A stretch of DNA of 28,513 bases from JBEHWX01 sp048498995 (GCA_048498995.1 JBEHWX010000079.1:1-28513); one strand, 5' to 3'. Positions 16,591 to 24,680 are shown, counted from the first letter of the stretch. Notes: generated from the letters alone by a model not told the origin. Numbers and translations are program-made.

Positions 16591-17130
16591 ATGAATAAGA
16601 GATCAGTTCTTCTTCTCGTTCTTTCCATGGCCGCCGGCGCCTGCCGGCACTTCCCGCCGATCGGTCCGGGAGATCCCCCGCCACCGAAGCAGACCGCCGA
16701 GGTGGTCTTCGACGTGATCCAGGAGAACTACGCCTGGGGCTATCGCTTCGATGGCATCTACGTGGACGCGTCGGGCGATCTCTACCGGTTCCAGTGGCGC
16801 GAGGGAGCCGCCAGGCCCTCCGAACGGCGCGATTCCCTGACCGCCGGCCAGCTCGAGGCGCTCCACGCCGTCAACCGGAGGCTCATCCGCCGGCTCCCGG
16901 CCGATTCGCTGGCGATGATGCGCGCGCTGGCCGAGAAAGCCTCCACCGGCCCCTGGTCCGATACGACCACGGCCGGAGCGGACATGGGAAGCACCGAGTA
17001 CAGCATCTACCGTCCGGACGCCTCCGGACGGTACCGCAGGATCGGCCTGCGGCTGCGCGGCGATATGCGCTACGACAATCGCTCCGAGGCGGCGGCCGAG
17101 CTGGCCGACTGGCTCGACCGGCTCCGGTAG
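16591..17130 (+). CDS. Small lipoprotein of unknown function
   Basis: I do not recognise this 179-residue protein. The start at 16591 gives a compact lipoprotein signal peptide (MNKRSVLLLVLSMAAGAC, lipid-bearing C18) followed by a proline-rich spacer (PPIGPGDPPPPK). The mature domain alternates beta strands with aromatic residues (YAWGYRFDGIYVDASGDLYRFQW), a helical middle (LTAGQLEALHAVNRRLIRRL) and a final helix (AAAELADWLDRL). An in-frame ATG at 16519 would add 24 residues and bury the signal, so it is rejected. It lies 114 bases after nuoI and may be read through from it; a strong terminator follows. Confidence 0.75.
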   Translation: MNKRSVLLLVLSMAAGACRHFPPIGPGDPPPPKQTAEVVFDVIQENYAWGYRFDGIYVDASGDLYRFQWREGAARPSERRDSLTAGQLEALHAVNRRLIRRLPADSLAMMRALAEKASTGPWSDTTTAGADMGSTEYSIYRPDASGRYRRIGLRLRGDMRYDNRSEAAAELADWLDRLR

Positions 17131-17154
17131 AGGCTCCACCCAGAGGCTCCACCC
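17129..17154. repeat. 13-bp tandem repeat, two copies
   Basis: AGAGGCTCCACCC occurs twice without a gap, beginning within the stop codon of the small lipoprotein gene and preceding the terminator at 17212. Confidence 0.65.
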
Positions 17155-17211
17155 AGGAGCGTCGACCGGGCCTCGGCGACAACGCCGACGGAGCGCGAAC
17201 CGATTTCGAGC

Positions 17212-17242
17212 ATGGGCCGGACCTTCCGGCCCATCGTTTTTT
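17212..17242 (+). terminator. Rho-independent terminator immediately before ackA
   Basis: The stem ATGGGCCGG pairs perfectly with CCGGCCCAT around ACCTT, followed by CG and six T. It ends the small lipoprotein transcript, yet its T-tract finishes only 15-16 bases before the ackA start codon, leaving no room for an ordinary promoter between them. Confidence 0.92.
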
Positions 17243-17257
17243 CCGGCCCGACCTCCG

Positions 17258-18508
17258 ATGAACGTTTTCGTCCTCAACAGCGGCTCCTCGTCGCTCAAGT
17301 TCCAGCTGATCGATACCGATCTGGAGAAGATCGGGAGCGACACCGACCGGCGCCTGGCGCGGGGGACGATCGAGCGGATCGGCTCGCAGGCGCTCCTCCG
17401 CTTCGAGAACGCCAACGGGAAGATCTACCGCAACGCCCTGCCGATCCGGGATCATCGCGCCGCCATCGATACCGCCGTCCGGTGGCTCGTCTCCTCCGAG
17501 GCGGAGATCGGCGGCATCACCTCCCTGGCCGATATCCACGCCATCGGCCACCGCGTGGTCCATGGCGGCGAGCGCTTCACCGCCTCCACGCTGATCACGC
17601 CGGAGGTGATCGAGGGCATCGAGGAGTGCATCGACCTGGCGCCGCTGCACAACCCGGACAACCTCCGCGGCATCACGGCCGCCACGGAGATCTTCGGCGC
17701 CGGCACGCCGCAGGCCGCGGTGTTCGACACCGCGTTCCATCACTCCATGCCGGAGCGCTCCTACCTCTACGCCATCCCCTATCAGCTCTACCGGCGCCAC
17801 AGGCTCCGCCGCTACGGCTTCCACGGCACCTCCCACCGGTATATCGCCTATCGCTACCGGACGCTGATGAAGGTGCCGAAGGAGACGGTCAACATCATCA
17901 CCCTCCACCTCGGCAACGGCTGCTCGGCCGCCGCCATCAAGGAGGGCGTCTCCATCGATACCTCCATGGGGCTCACCCCGCTGGAAGGGCTCGTGATGGG
18001 AACCCGCTCGGGAGATATCGACCCGGCGATCATCCAGTATCTGATGGAGAAGGAGGGCTTCTCGATCTCGCAGGTCGACACCCTCCTGAACAAGCAGTCG
18101 GGACTGCTCGGCATCAGCGGCCTGACCAACGACATGCGCGATCTGCTTGCCGAGGAGGAGGAGAACGACGACCGGCGCGCGCGCCTGGCGATCGAGATCT
18201 TCGTGGGGCGGATCAAGAAGTATATCGGCGCCTACCTCTCGGCAATGAACGGCGCCGACGCGGTGGTCTTCGCCGGGGGAATCGGCGAGAACTCGCCGGA
18301 GATCCGCTCCCGGATCTGCCGCGAGATGGAGTGGTGCGGGCTGGCGCTCGACCCGGCGCGCAACCAGGCGCTCGTCGGCGGAAAGGAGGGGGAGATTTCC
18401 GCCGAGGGATCGCGCCTCCGCGCCTTCGTGATCCCGACCGACGAGGAGCTCCTGATCGCCCGCGACACGGTCCGGCTGATCGCTCGCGTGGCGGTGCCGA
18501 ACTGGTGA
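17258..18508 (+). CDS. ackA: Acetate kinase
   Basis: Acetate kinase interconverts acetyl phosphate and acetate with ADP/ATP. The 416-residue protein has the family signatures: VLNSGSSSLKF with N7, GHRVVHGG with R99, FDTAFH with D157, YGFHGTSHRY, HLGNGCS, DTSMGLTPLEGL followed by GTRSGD with R250, and FAGGIGENS. The late acidic pair in PTDEELLIARDT (E396/E397) fits the last active-site residue. Length is a little above the usual 400, with a loop at about 298-308 (AEEEENDD). No pta is adjacent, so phosphotransacetylase must be elsewhere or acetyl phosphate comes from another source. A strong terminator lies just before the start, so its transcription needs explaining. Confidence 0.97.
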   Translation: MNVFVLNSGSSSLKFQLIDTDLEKIGSDTDRRLARGTIERIGSQALLRFENANGKIYRNALPIRDHRAAIDTAVRWLVSSEAEIGGITSLADIHAIGHRVVHGGERFTASTLITPEVIEGIEECIDLAPLHNPDNLRGITAATEIFGAGTPQAAVFDTAFHHSMPERSYLYAIPYQLYRRHRLRRYGFHGTSHRYIAYRYRTLMKVPKETVNIITLHLGNGCSAAAIKEGVSIDTSMGLTPLEGLVMGTRSGDIDPAIIQYLMEKEGFSISQVDTLLNKQSGLLGISGLTNDMRDLLAEEEENDDRRARLAIEIFVGRIKKYIGAYLSAMNGADAVVFAGGIGENSPEIRSRICREMEWCGLALDPARNQALVGGKEGEISAEGSRLRAFVIPTDEELLIARDTVRLIARVAVPNW

Positions 18509-18655
18509 GACCGGAAGGTCCTGAATGATGGCGCCCGACGGCGGGACGCATGGCGATACGTCGGCTTTGGTTTGCCGATTGCACGGCACGCCGGACCGAT
18601 TCGTCTCAGTTCCGAGCGCGCCGCGAGGCGCCGGACCGGCCGGGAGTCACGCCGC

Positions 18656-18745
18656 CGGAAGATTTCCCGCGGGAAGATTCCCTGCGGGAAGATTCCCTGC
18701 GGGAAGATTCCCCGCGGGGGGATCCCACGCGTGGGAGATCTCTCC
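18656..18745. repeat. 15-bp tandem repeat, six degenerate copies
   Basis: The central copies read GGGAAGATTCCCTGC (18671-18685 and 18686-18700), flanked by variants of the same length, including GGGGGGATCCCACGC and GTGGGAGATCTCTCC. Each unit holds a palindrome, GGGAA-GA-TTCCC in the core copies. The variants keep the symmetry although the bases change. The array lies in the ackA-mqnA gap, ending 26 bases before the mqnA-family start. Confidence 0.85.
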
Positions 18746-18771
18746 CACGGAGCTCCCGGCAACGGAAGTAT

Positions 18772-19659
18772 ATGTTCGACTATCGACGGAAATCCGACGT
18801 GAGATTCGCTTACAGGAAAGAGTTTGCCACCGGGCCGCTGGCCGCCGCGCTCGAGCGTCGCGGATGGCGGGTGATCCCCGCCGAGCGCCCGGGTGAGATG
18901 ATCCTCGACGGAAGCGCCGACATCGCGCTGACGCCCCCGATCGAGTACGCCCAGTTTCTCGGCGTGGTCGATTACGCCCTCGTCCCCGGCCTGGCGATCA
19001 TGACCAACGGCTTCGCCGGCCTGCTCCGGCTGGTCTTCAACAAGGGGCTGGTGAGCATCGACACGCTGGCGGTGAAGAAGCCGGAATCCTCCGAGGCGCT
19101 GGTGGCCAGCGTCGTCCTCTCGGAGAAGTACGAGCTGGAAACCACCCTGAAGCGGGTGCCGGAGGAATCCGGGTTCGAGGAGATGATCGCCGGGGCGGAC
19201 GCCGCGCTCCTGGTCGGCGACGACGCGATCTTCCAGGCCAGCGCCAACCGCTCCCTCCTCGACCTGACCGACGAATGGGAGGATATCACCGAGACCGATC
19301 TCCCCTACATGATCGCCTGGGGGCGGGTGGACGAGGTGCCGCAGAGCGCGCTGGACGAGCTTCTGGAGGCACGCGACGAGGCGGTGCTGATGCTGGCCGA
19401 CGCGGCCAGCCGCCATCCCCGGCCGCAGGAGGCCAACGCCTTCTACCAGCGCTATCTGCTCGGAAACATCCGCTACAGCCTGGAGGAGCGGGATATCGCC
19501 GCGCTCGATACCTTCTACCGCTACGCCTTCTATCGACTGGCGGTGCAGGACATCCCCTCGCTCAAGTACCTGCCGCACGGCGAGCCGGCGGCCGCGCCGG
19601 CCAAACCGCCCGAGGATCCCCCTCCGTCGAGCCCCGACGCGACGACATCTCCCTCTTAA
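18772..19659 (+). CDS. mqnA: MqnA/MqnD-family menaquinone biosynthesis protein
   Basis: This 295-residue protein belongs to the VitK2 biosynthesis family, which has a solute-binding-protein fold. MqnA (chorismate dehydratase) opens the futalosine route to menaquinone. Family-like features are the strand DGSADIALTPPIEYAQ near 46-61, VPGLAIMTNG at 71-80, and GADAALLVGDDAI at 141-153. The acidic/aromatic segment WEDITETDLPYMIAWGR at 169-185 matches the usual W...TGLPFVFA region. The Ser/Thr-rich loop that follows the family's second strand is altered (KKPESSEA). The C-terminus is a proline/serine tail. MqnA fits better than MqnD by motif order. gpmA follows after 20 bases and is probably co-transcribed. 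Confidence 0.75.
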   Translation: MFDYRRKSDVRFAYRKEFATGPLAAALERRGWRVIPAERPGEMILDGSADIALTPPIEYAQFLGVVDYALVPGLAIMTNGFAGLLRLVFNKGLVSIDTLAVKKPESSEALVASVVLSEKYELETTLKRVPEESGFEEMIAGADAALLVGDDAIFQASANRSLLDLTDEWEDITETDLPYMIAWGRVDEVPQSALDELLEARDEAVLMLADAASRHPRPQEANAFYQRYLLGNIRYSLEERDIAALDTFYRYAFYRLAVQDIPSLKYLPHGEPAAAPAKPPEDPPPSSPDATTSPS

Positions 19660-19679
19660 CCTCTACGCATATACCGATC

Positions 19680-20369
19680 ATGGCCAAACTGATTCTTCTT
19701 CGCCACGGGCAATCCCAGTGGAACCTCGAGAACCGCTTCACCGGCTGGGTGGACGTGGAGCTCTCCGAGGCCGGACGTGAGGAGGCGCGTCGCGCCGGCG
19801 AGCGCCTTCGCGGCATCGGCATCGACAAGGTCTACACCTCCAAGCTGAAGCGCGCCATCGACACGGCGAAGATCGCCCTGGAGGCGGCCGGCCTTGCGGA
19901 CCTCCCCCTCACCGAGGACGAGGCGCTCAACGAGCGCCACTACGGCGATCTCCAGGGACTCAACAAGGCGGAGACCGCCGCGAAGTATGGCGACGAGCAG
20001 GTGCACATCTGGCGCCGCTCCTTCGACACCCGCCCGCCGGGCGTGGAGGGGGAGAGCCTGGAGATGTGCATGAACCGCGTCTACCCCTACTTCCAGCACC
20101 ATATCCTGAAGGATCTCCTGGCCGGATACGACGTGCTGGTGGTGGCCCACGGCAACTCCCTCCGTTCCCTCCTCTTCCACCTGGACAAGCTCACCCGCGA
20201 GTCGATCATGGAGGTGAACATCCCGACCGGCGTGCCGATCGTCTACGAGATCGAGCCGCTCGACGGCGAGATCCGGGTCCTCTCGAAGACCGAGCTCACC
20301 TTCCCGGAGGCGGGAGCCGTCGCCGAGGCGCAGAGCCATGATGCCGCCGCGGACGCCGCGAAGCAGTAA
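19680..20369 (+). CDS. gpmA: 2,3-bisphosphoglycerate-dependent phosphoglycerate mutase
   Basis: This cytosolic glycolytic enzyme interconverts 3- and 2-phosphoglycerate. The 229-residue protein has the phosphohistidine motif LLRHGQSQWN (H9), FTGWVDVELSE, TSKLKRAIDTA (R58), the acid residue in ALNERHYGDLQG (E85), and the second catalytic histidine in VVAHGNSLR (H157). The residue spacing is that of dPGM rather than cofactor-independent enzymes. The C-terminal tail (about residues 205-229) is alanine-rich and probably disordered. It starts 20 bases after the mqnA-family stop, without a Shine-Dalgarno, and is closed by a strong bidirectional terminator. Confidence 0.96.
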   Translation: MAKLILLRHGQSQWNLENRFTGWVDVELSEAGREEARRAGERLRGIGIDKVYTSKLKRAIDTAKIALEAAGLADLPLTEDEALNERHYGDLQGLNKAETAAKYGDEQVHIWRRSFDTRPPGVEGESLEMCMNRVYPYFQHHILKDLLAGYDVLVVAHGNSLRSLLFHLDKLTRESIMEVNIPTGVPIVYEIEPLDGEIRVLSKTELTFPEAGAVAEAQSHDAAADAAKQ

Positions 20370-20430
20370 TCATCCGATCACCAGAAGACTCGTCGGATCC
20401 CTTGAGATCCGCCGGGAGCCCTGAAAACAG

Positions 20431-20463
20431 CGAAGCCCGACGGGTTCTTCCCGCCGGGCTTCG
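20431..20463. terminator. Bidirectional terminator between gpmA and a convergent lipoprotein gene
   Basis: CGAAGCCCGACGGG pairs with CCCGCCGGGCTTCG (one mismatch) around TTCTT. The plus side continues TCACGTTTC; the minus side continues CTGTTTTC. It can therefore end both the gpmA transcript and the convergent minus-strand operon. Confidence 0.88.
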
Positions 20464-20538
20464 TCACGTTTCGGATGGACGCGCTCACGGATGGTGCTCA
20501 TCCGATCACCATCATTTCATCGCCTCTCCCCTCCCCCA

Positions 20539-21072
20539 TCACTCCAGACGGATAACGCCCCCGGTCCGCCAGAGCCAGTTCTGCGGGCGCTCCTCATCGC
20601 TCAAAAGGGAATCGGGTCGGGAGGGATCGGGAGGATTGACCACGAGCAGGCGGCTGTCGAGCCTGAAGCCGTAGCCGGAGCTGGACATCGGCCCCGGATA
20701 GATCCGCCCGGTGATCACGTCGACGATCGCCGACTGCTGGCAGGCAGTGCCGCACCCCCAGCTCACCAGCGCGTAATGTCCGGCGAAGTTCGCCCCCGCC
20801 GATGTTCCCTTCCGGAGCGCGGTCTGGTACCGGCGCGCCCAGGAAGCGGTCCCGAAGTCGACCTCGGCCGGCTCCTCCCGGAAGATCTCCCCCGACGGCA
20901 CCGCGTAGGCTCCGAACGCCGGAGCGCCCCCCTCCGTGGCGTTGTGACGCGGGCCACCTGCCGTGTCTACTACCTGGGGCTTCGGATGCGCACCCCGCGC
21001 GTCCCCATCTCCGCATCCGACGAGGAGAAGGAGCAGAAGAGCCCCCGCGAGGTTACGTGATTCGGGCGTCAC
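20539..21072 (-). CDS. Conserved lipoprotein with a WGCGTAC motif
   Basis: The 177-residue product starts at a GTG with GGGAG five bases upstream. It has a lipoprotein signal peptide ending LLVGC (C20). The mature domain contains NFAGHYALVSWGCGTACQ (about residues 95-112) followed by AIVDVITGRIYPGP, a pattern I know from small secreted bacterial proteins of unknown function. C107 and C111 may form a disulfide. The final strand (NWLWRTGGVIRLE) resembles a compact beta domain. It lies 13 bases downstream of the outer-membrane protein gene on the same strand, so the two are probably one operon and may work together at the envelope. Confidence 0.75.
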   Translation of the reverse strand: MTPESRNLAGALLLLLLVGCGDGDARGAHPKPQVVDTAGGPRHNATEGGAPAFGAYAVPSGEIFREEPAEVDFGTASWARRYQTALRKGTSAGANFAGHYALVSWGCGTACQQSAIVDVITGRIYPGPMSSSGYGFRLDSRLLVVNPPDPSRPDSLLSDEERPQNWLWRTGGVIRLE

Positions 21073-21085
21073 ACGATCTCCCGGA

Positions 21086-22450
21086 TTAGAAAACGAAGGT
21101 TGCCGAGATCAGCGGCACGAGCGGCACTTTCGCCTTGGCGCCGTTGACGGTGAGCCCGACGAAGCCGAGCCCGAAATCGATCGCGTAGCTGTTGGTGAAG
21201 TAGCGCGCCGTGGCGATCACCGGAATCAGGTCGAGGGTCTCGATGGCGGCAATCTCGCCGGCGACCTTCCAGTTGTGGCCGAAGCGGTAGTCGCCGCCGA
21301 TGGCCACGAAGCCGGCGTTCCGGTCGAACTCCGCGTCGAGCGTCGCGTGATGCTTGAAGGCGTAGCCGAAGGTCGCGGAGATACGGCTGTCGTCGGTGCC
21401 GTAGCTGATGGCCCCATACGGGACCGAGAAGGTGATCTTCGATTCGGTCTGCTCGGTGAGCTGCTTGTCGTAGATGCTTCCCCCCAATTGATAGCCCACG
21501 GCGACGTTCAGGCGATCGCCGATCGGCAGCCCCGCCTTGGCGCCGATCGAATAGGCGCCGAACATCTCCCCTCTCACCCCGCCCCAGTCGTCGGGGGTGG
21601 GGATGGCTCCTCCGGCGAGGATCATCAGATGATCACCGATCGAATAGCCGGCCTCCAGTCCGAGCAGATCGTAGGAGCCGAGGAAGAAGGTCCCGTTCTT
21701 TGGAATGATCGCGTTCGGCACCGCCACGGAGCGGAACGTGGTCGGGTCGGTCACCTCCTCCTCCACCTCCGGCTCGTCGTCGACCGGCGTGGGAGCGCGC
21801 TTCACCACGCGGATCACGGCGGTATCGGCCACCGCGTAGGTGGTGTGCCCCGCCGAGGGATACTGCCGCCGGAGCCAGGTGATCACCGGGAAGCGGTAGG
21901 TGCCGGTCTGGTCCGAGCTGAAGCAGACCTCGTAGCGATAGAAGCCGACGATCCGCGCCGGCAGTCGCGTCGGCAACGTGAAGGTGACACCCGGCTGCGG
22001 CGAGGTGATCGAATCGAGGATCACGTCGACGCCGAGATTCCGGATCTGGAAGATCTCGCAGCCCGTGGCCCCCACCTCGAGCCGCCCGAAGTTGACCCGG
22101 TCCACCGTCCAGACCGTGTTCAGCTTCACCGGGCCGACGAAGTGGGTTCCCCCCTTGCAGTCGATCAGCCGGAAGGCGACCCATGCCGAATCGCTGGCGG
22201 TATTGACAAAGACCCTCACCTTGCGTGACTTTTCGCACCCCCCGGGCCCATCCCCCTCCACCCGGATGTTGGAGGTGTAGGTGGTTGCGATTTCCCGGAT
22301 GCCGGCCGTGCAGGCAATGGTCAGCTCGTTTTCCCCCGGATAGAGCTCCTCGGGAACCACGTCGGTCACCGCTTCCTGCGCGCGCAGAGCCACGGTGCAG
22401 GCGATGATCGCAAGGAACAGACTGGCAAGAGAACGTAGTGCGTTGTTCAT
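21086..22450 (-). CDS. Outer-membrane protein: ASH-like domain plus C-terminal beta-barrel
   Basis: This 454-residue protein starts with a signal peptide (MNNALRSLAS and following residues, likely cleaved at ALRA, residue 24). Residues 116-195 look like an ASH/choice-of-anchor immunoglobulin-type domain: VNFGRLEVGATG, FQIRNLG, then YRYEVCFSSDQTGTYRFPVI. An acidic linker (PVDDEPEVEEEV, 222-233) leads to a C-terminal region of alternating strands (about 240-454) ending in SATFVF. The terminal aromatic residue is typical of barrels inserted by the BAM complex. Six cysteines in the N-terminal half suggest disulfides. The function is unknown; surface display or transport is inferred from the fold. 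A near-consensus promoter lies 33-64 bases upstream, and a lipoprotein gene follows. Confidence 0.75.
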   Translation of the reverse strand: MNNALRSLASLFLAIIACTVALRAQEAVTDVVPEELYPGENELTIACTAGIREIATTYTSNIRVEGDGPGGCEKSRKVRVFVNTASDSAWVAFRLIDCKGGTHFVGPVKLNTVWTVDRVNFGRLEVGATGCEIFQIRNLGVDVILDSITSPQPGVTFTLPTRLPARIVGFYRYEVCFSSDQTGTYRFPVITWLRRQYPSAGHTTYAVADTAVIRVVKRAPTPVDDEPEVEEEVTDPTTFRSVAVPNAIIPKNGTFFLGSYDLLGLEAGYSIGDHLMILAGGAIPTPDDWGGVRGEMFGAYSIGAKAGLPIGDRLNVAVGYQLGGSIYDKQLTEQTESKITFSVPYGAISYGTDDSRISATFGYAFKHHATLDAEFDRNAGFVAIGGDYRFGHNWKVAGEIAAIETLDLIPVIATARYFTNSYAIDFGLGFVGLTVNGAKAKVPLVPLISATFVF

Positions 22451-22482
22451 ACGCCGGTAGAGAGATCTGCCTCGAAAAGGTT

Positions 22483-22514
22483 GAAACTTAGCGGCAAGGA
22501 TCGAACGCAGCAAA
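22483..22514 (-). promoter_or_regulatory. Bacteroidota-type promoter of the barrel-protein operon
   Basis: On the minus strand TTTG (22514-22511), a 20-base spacer and TAAGTTTC (22490-22483) match the Bacteroidota consensus TTTG-N20-TAnnTTTG except for the last base. It lies 33 bases upstream of the ATG at 22450. Confidence 0.8.
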
Positions 22515-22637
22515 CCTCCGACCATCATGCGGGTCCACATGACGGCCGATGACGGGGGGACATGCTCCGCGACGCGACGCGCGGCACTCCGTCCGATCTC
22601 CCGATGCGACCTTCGCCCCCGACACCCGGAAGTCGGG

Positions 22638-22704
22638 CCGGCACCCGGGTTTGCGCCGGCATCCGGGTTTGCGCCGGCATCCGGGTTTGCGCCGGCACCC
22701 GGCC
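22638..22704. repeat. 18-bp tandem repeat, three copies plus a partial
   Basis: CCGGCATCCGGGTTTGCG is repeated three times with one C/T difference in the first copy, followed by a partial fourth. The unit contains CCGG and CCCGGG-like palindromic pieces. The open frame through it encodes a short peptide repeat but has no gene-like start. Confidence 0.88.
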
Positions 22705-22810
22705 CGCTCCCGTGCCTCTCACTCGACGCATCCCGGCCCCGACGGTTCCCGCGCGGTGCCATTGCTTACCGACTGATAACGACCGACGGCATATTCACAG
22801 GAGATTCGCC

Positions 22811-24508
22811 ATGATGAACACGTACGCGCCTGCGCTCCGGTCGTGGAGCCCGCCGCATCTGCCGGCCTCACTCCTCCTCTTCCTGGCGCTGACCATCGGC
22901 GCCGTCGCCCAGACGCAGGACTCGACCGGGCACAAAACGACCGAGGGCACTTCCGGCGCGCAGAGCACGCCCCCCCCGGCGCCGCCGTTGATGGATGGCG
23001 GCCTGGCCGCTCCTCGGATCGAGGCCAGCCCGAAGGGGAGCCTCGGGAGAGCCGGAGGATTCACCGGCACGCGGCTGATGTCGGTCACCAGCTCCCTCGG
23101 CGCCACCGTCGGCGGCGCGCAGGATATCGGCTACGCCCGGAAGCTGATCGAGTCGGGCCAGGTCCCGATGTTCATCGACTTCTCCCCGGAGGGGCTCTAC
23201 AGCGAGCACGACATCCCGACGCCGAGCGCCGCCTGCGACCAGAAGCTCTGCCTCTCGCTCGGCTACGGCTTCGCCCCAGCGGCCGACAACGCCTCGGAGG
23301 CCCTCTTCGTCCATCTGGGGCTCAACTCGAACATCCGTCCCGAGGAGTTCCATCGCTCGCGGCTCCAGCTGGCGCTCGTGATCGACAAGAGCGGCTCGAT
23401 GCAGGGAGCGAGCATGGACGCGGTGAAGCACGCGCTCCGCTCCCTCGTCGACCGGCTGACGCCGGAGGATGAGCTGGCGCTCGTGGAGTTCAACAGCCGC
23501 GCCGATCTGCTCCTGCCGGCCACCCCCGTCTCCGACCGCGCCAGGATCCTGGCGGCCATCGACGCGCTCGAGGCCGACGGCGGAACGAACATCGAGGCGG
23601 GACTCGAGCTCGGCTTCGGACAGCTCGCCGCGCTCCCCTCCCGCGAGGGAACGGCCAAGCGGGTGATGCTCTTCACCGACGCGATGCCGAACGTCGGCCG
23701 CACCGATTCGGCGAGCTTCCGGAAGCTCACCGAGGGATTCGCCAACGCCGGCATCGGCCTTACCGCCTTCGGCGTCGGCGTCAACTTCGGCCAGGAGCTG
23801 ATCTACCACATCACGCAGATCCGCGGCGGGAACTACTTCTTCCTGGAGACGCCGGAGAAGATCGCGAAGGTCTTCGAGCAGGAGTTCGACTACCTGGTGA
23901 CGCCGCTGGTCTACGACCTCGACGTGAAGGTCGCCACGCCGCGCGGACTGAAGCTGACGGCGGTCTACGGCCTCCCCGGCTGGAAGCCGGGGGACCGCGA
24001 CGCGCTCCTGCACATCCCGACGGTGTTCCTCTCCTCCAACCGGGGCGCGATCGTTCTCCGCTACGAGCGCGACGGCAACGTCCCGATCGCCTCCGGGGAT
24101 CTGCTGGCCTCCGGCTCCCTCGGCTACACCGATCTCGACGGCAGCCGGCACGCCTCGAACACGGAGCTCCGGCACGAGGGGCGCTCGGCGCTTGTCCCCG
24201 GCACCCAGTTCTTCACCCACGATGGGATGCGGATGGCCGTGGCGCTGACGAACATCTACTTCGGGCTGAAGGAGGGTTGCCAGCTCTACGCGCAGGGGAA
24301 GAAGAAGGAAGCGGTGGAGGTGATCACGCGTGCCTCCGGGCTGGCGCGGCTGGAGAACCTCTCGCTGCACGACGAGGGAGTCGGCAAGGAGCTGGCGCTG
24401 CTCGATCGTCTGGCCGAGAACATCGAGAAGGGAGCGCAGGGGACGGGGAAGGATCGCCCCACCCTGGAGCGCCCGAACCGCGTCCCCGACCGCGTCGGAA
24501 CGCCCTGA
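22811..24508 (+). CDS. Secreted von Willebrand factor A domain protein
   Basis: This 565-residue protein has a signal peptide (hydrophobic core LLLFLALTIGAVA, cleavage near residue 33) and a Thr/Pro-rich linker. A VWA domain spans about 185-365 and has a complete metal-ion-dependent adhesion site: D192, S194 and S196 in VIDKSGSM, T259 in DGGTN and D290 in FTDAMPN. A beta-rich region follows (about 385-480), then a helical tail (FGLKEGCQLYAQGKKKEAVEVI). The layout resembles the Ca-activated chloride channel-like or YfbK-type secreted proteins, whose role is protein binding rather than transport. AGGAG seven bases before the ATG at 22811 fixes the start; the upstream open frame is repeat-derived. 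The gene is divergent from the barrel protein, so both may serve the envelope. Confidence 0.87.
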   Translation: MMNTYAPALRSWSPPHLPASLLLFLALTIGAVAQTQDSTGHKTTEGTSGAQSTPPPAPPLMDGGLAAPRIEASPKGSLGRAGGFTGTRLMSVTSSLGATVGGAQDIGYARKLIESGQVPMFIDFSPEGLYSEHDIPTPSAACDQKLCLSLGYGFAPAADNASEALFVHLGLNSNIRPEEFHRSRLQLALVIDKSGSMQGASMDAVKHALRSLVDRLTPEDELALVEFNSRADLLLPATPVSDRARILAAIDALEADGGTNIEAGLELGFGQLAALPSREGTAKRVMLFTDAMPNVGRTDSASFRKLTEGFANAGIGLTAFGVGVNFGQELIYHITQIRGGNYFFLETPEKIAKVFEQEFDYLVTPLVYDLDVKVATPRGLKLTAVYGLPGWKPGDRDALLHIPTVFLSSNRGAIVLRYERDGNVPIASGDLLASGSLGYTDLDGSRHASNTELRHEGRSALVPGTQFFTHDGMRMAVALTNIYFGLKEGCQLYAQGKKKEAVEVITRASGLARLENLSLHDEGVGKELALLDRLAENIEKGAQGTGKDRPTLERPNRVPDRVGTP

Positions 24509-24612
24509 GCGGCGATCCGCCGGCGCGGAACCATCGGGTAGCCAGGCGGGCTCGCCGCGAGCTCCCGAGCTTCCCTTTCGCCGATGAGCGGTGCATCGAA
24601 CATCCGACAACG

Positions 24613-24653
24613 AGAGAGGGACGGTCGCAACGGCGACCAGCCCTCTCCCGTTT
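24613..24653. terminator. Terminator between the VWA gene and the zinc-ribbon gene
   Basis: An outer stem GAGAGGG/CCCTCTC and an inner stem GGTCGC/GCGACC around AACG, separated by an AC/AG internal loop, are followed by CCGTTTCG on the plus strand. It lies between convergent genes and may serve both. Confidence 0.75.
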
Positions 24654-24680
24654 CGAGAAATCATATCGACGGCGCGCGGA

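Larger units (their letters stand above)
22451..22810. other. Divergent region between the barrel protein and the VWA protein
   Basis: This 360-base gap holds the minus-strand promoter at 22483-22514, the 18-bp repeat at 22638-22704 and the VWA Shine-Dalgarno AGGAG at 22799-22803. I find no clear -7 element for the VWA gene and no further gene. Confidence 0.55.
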
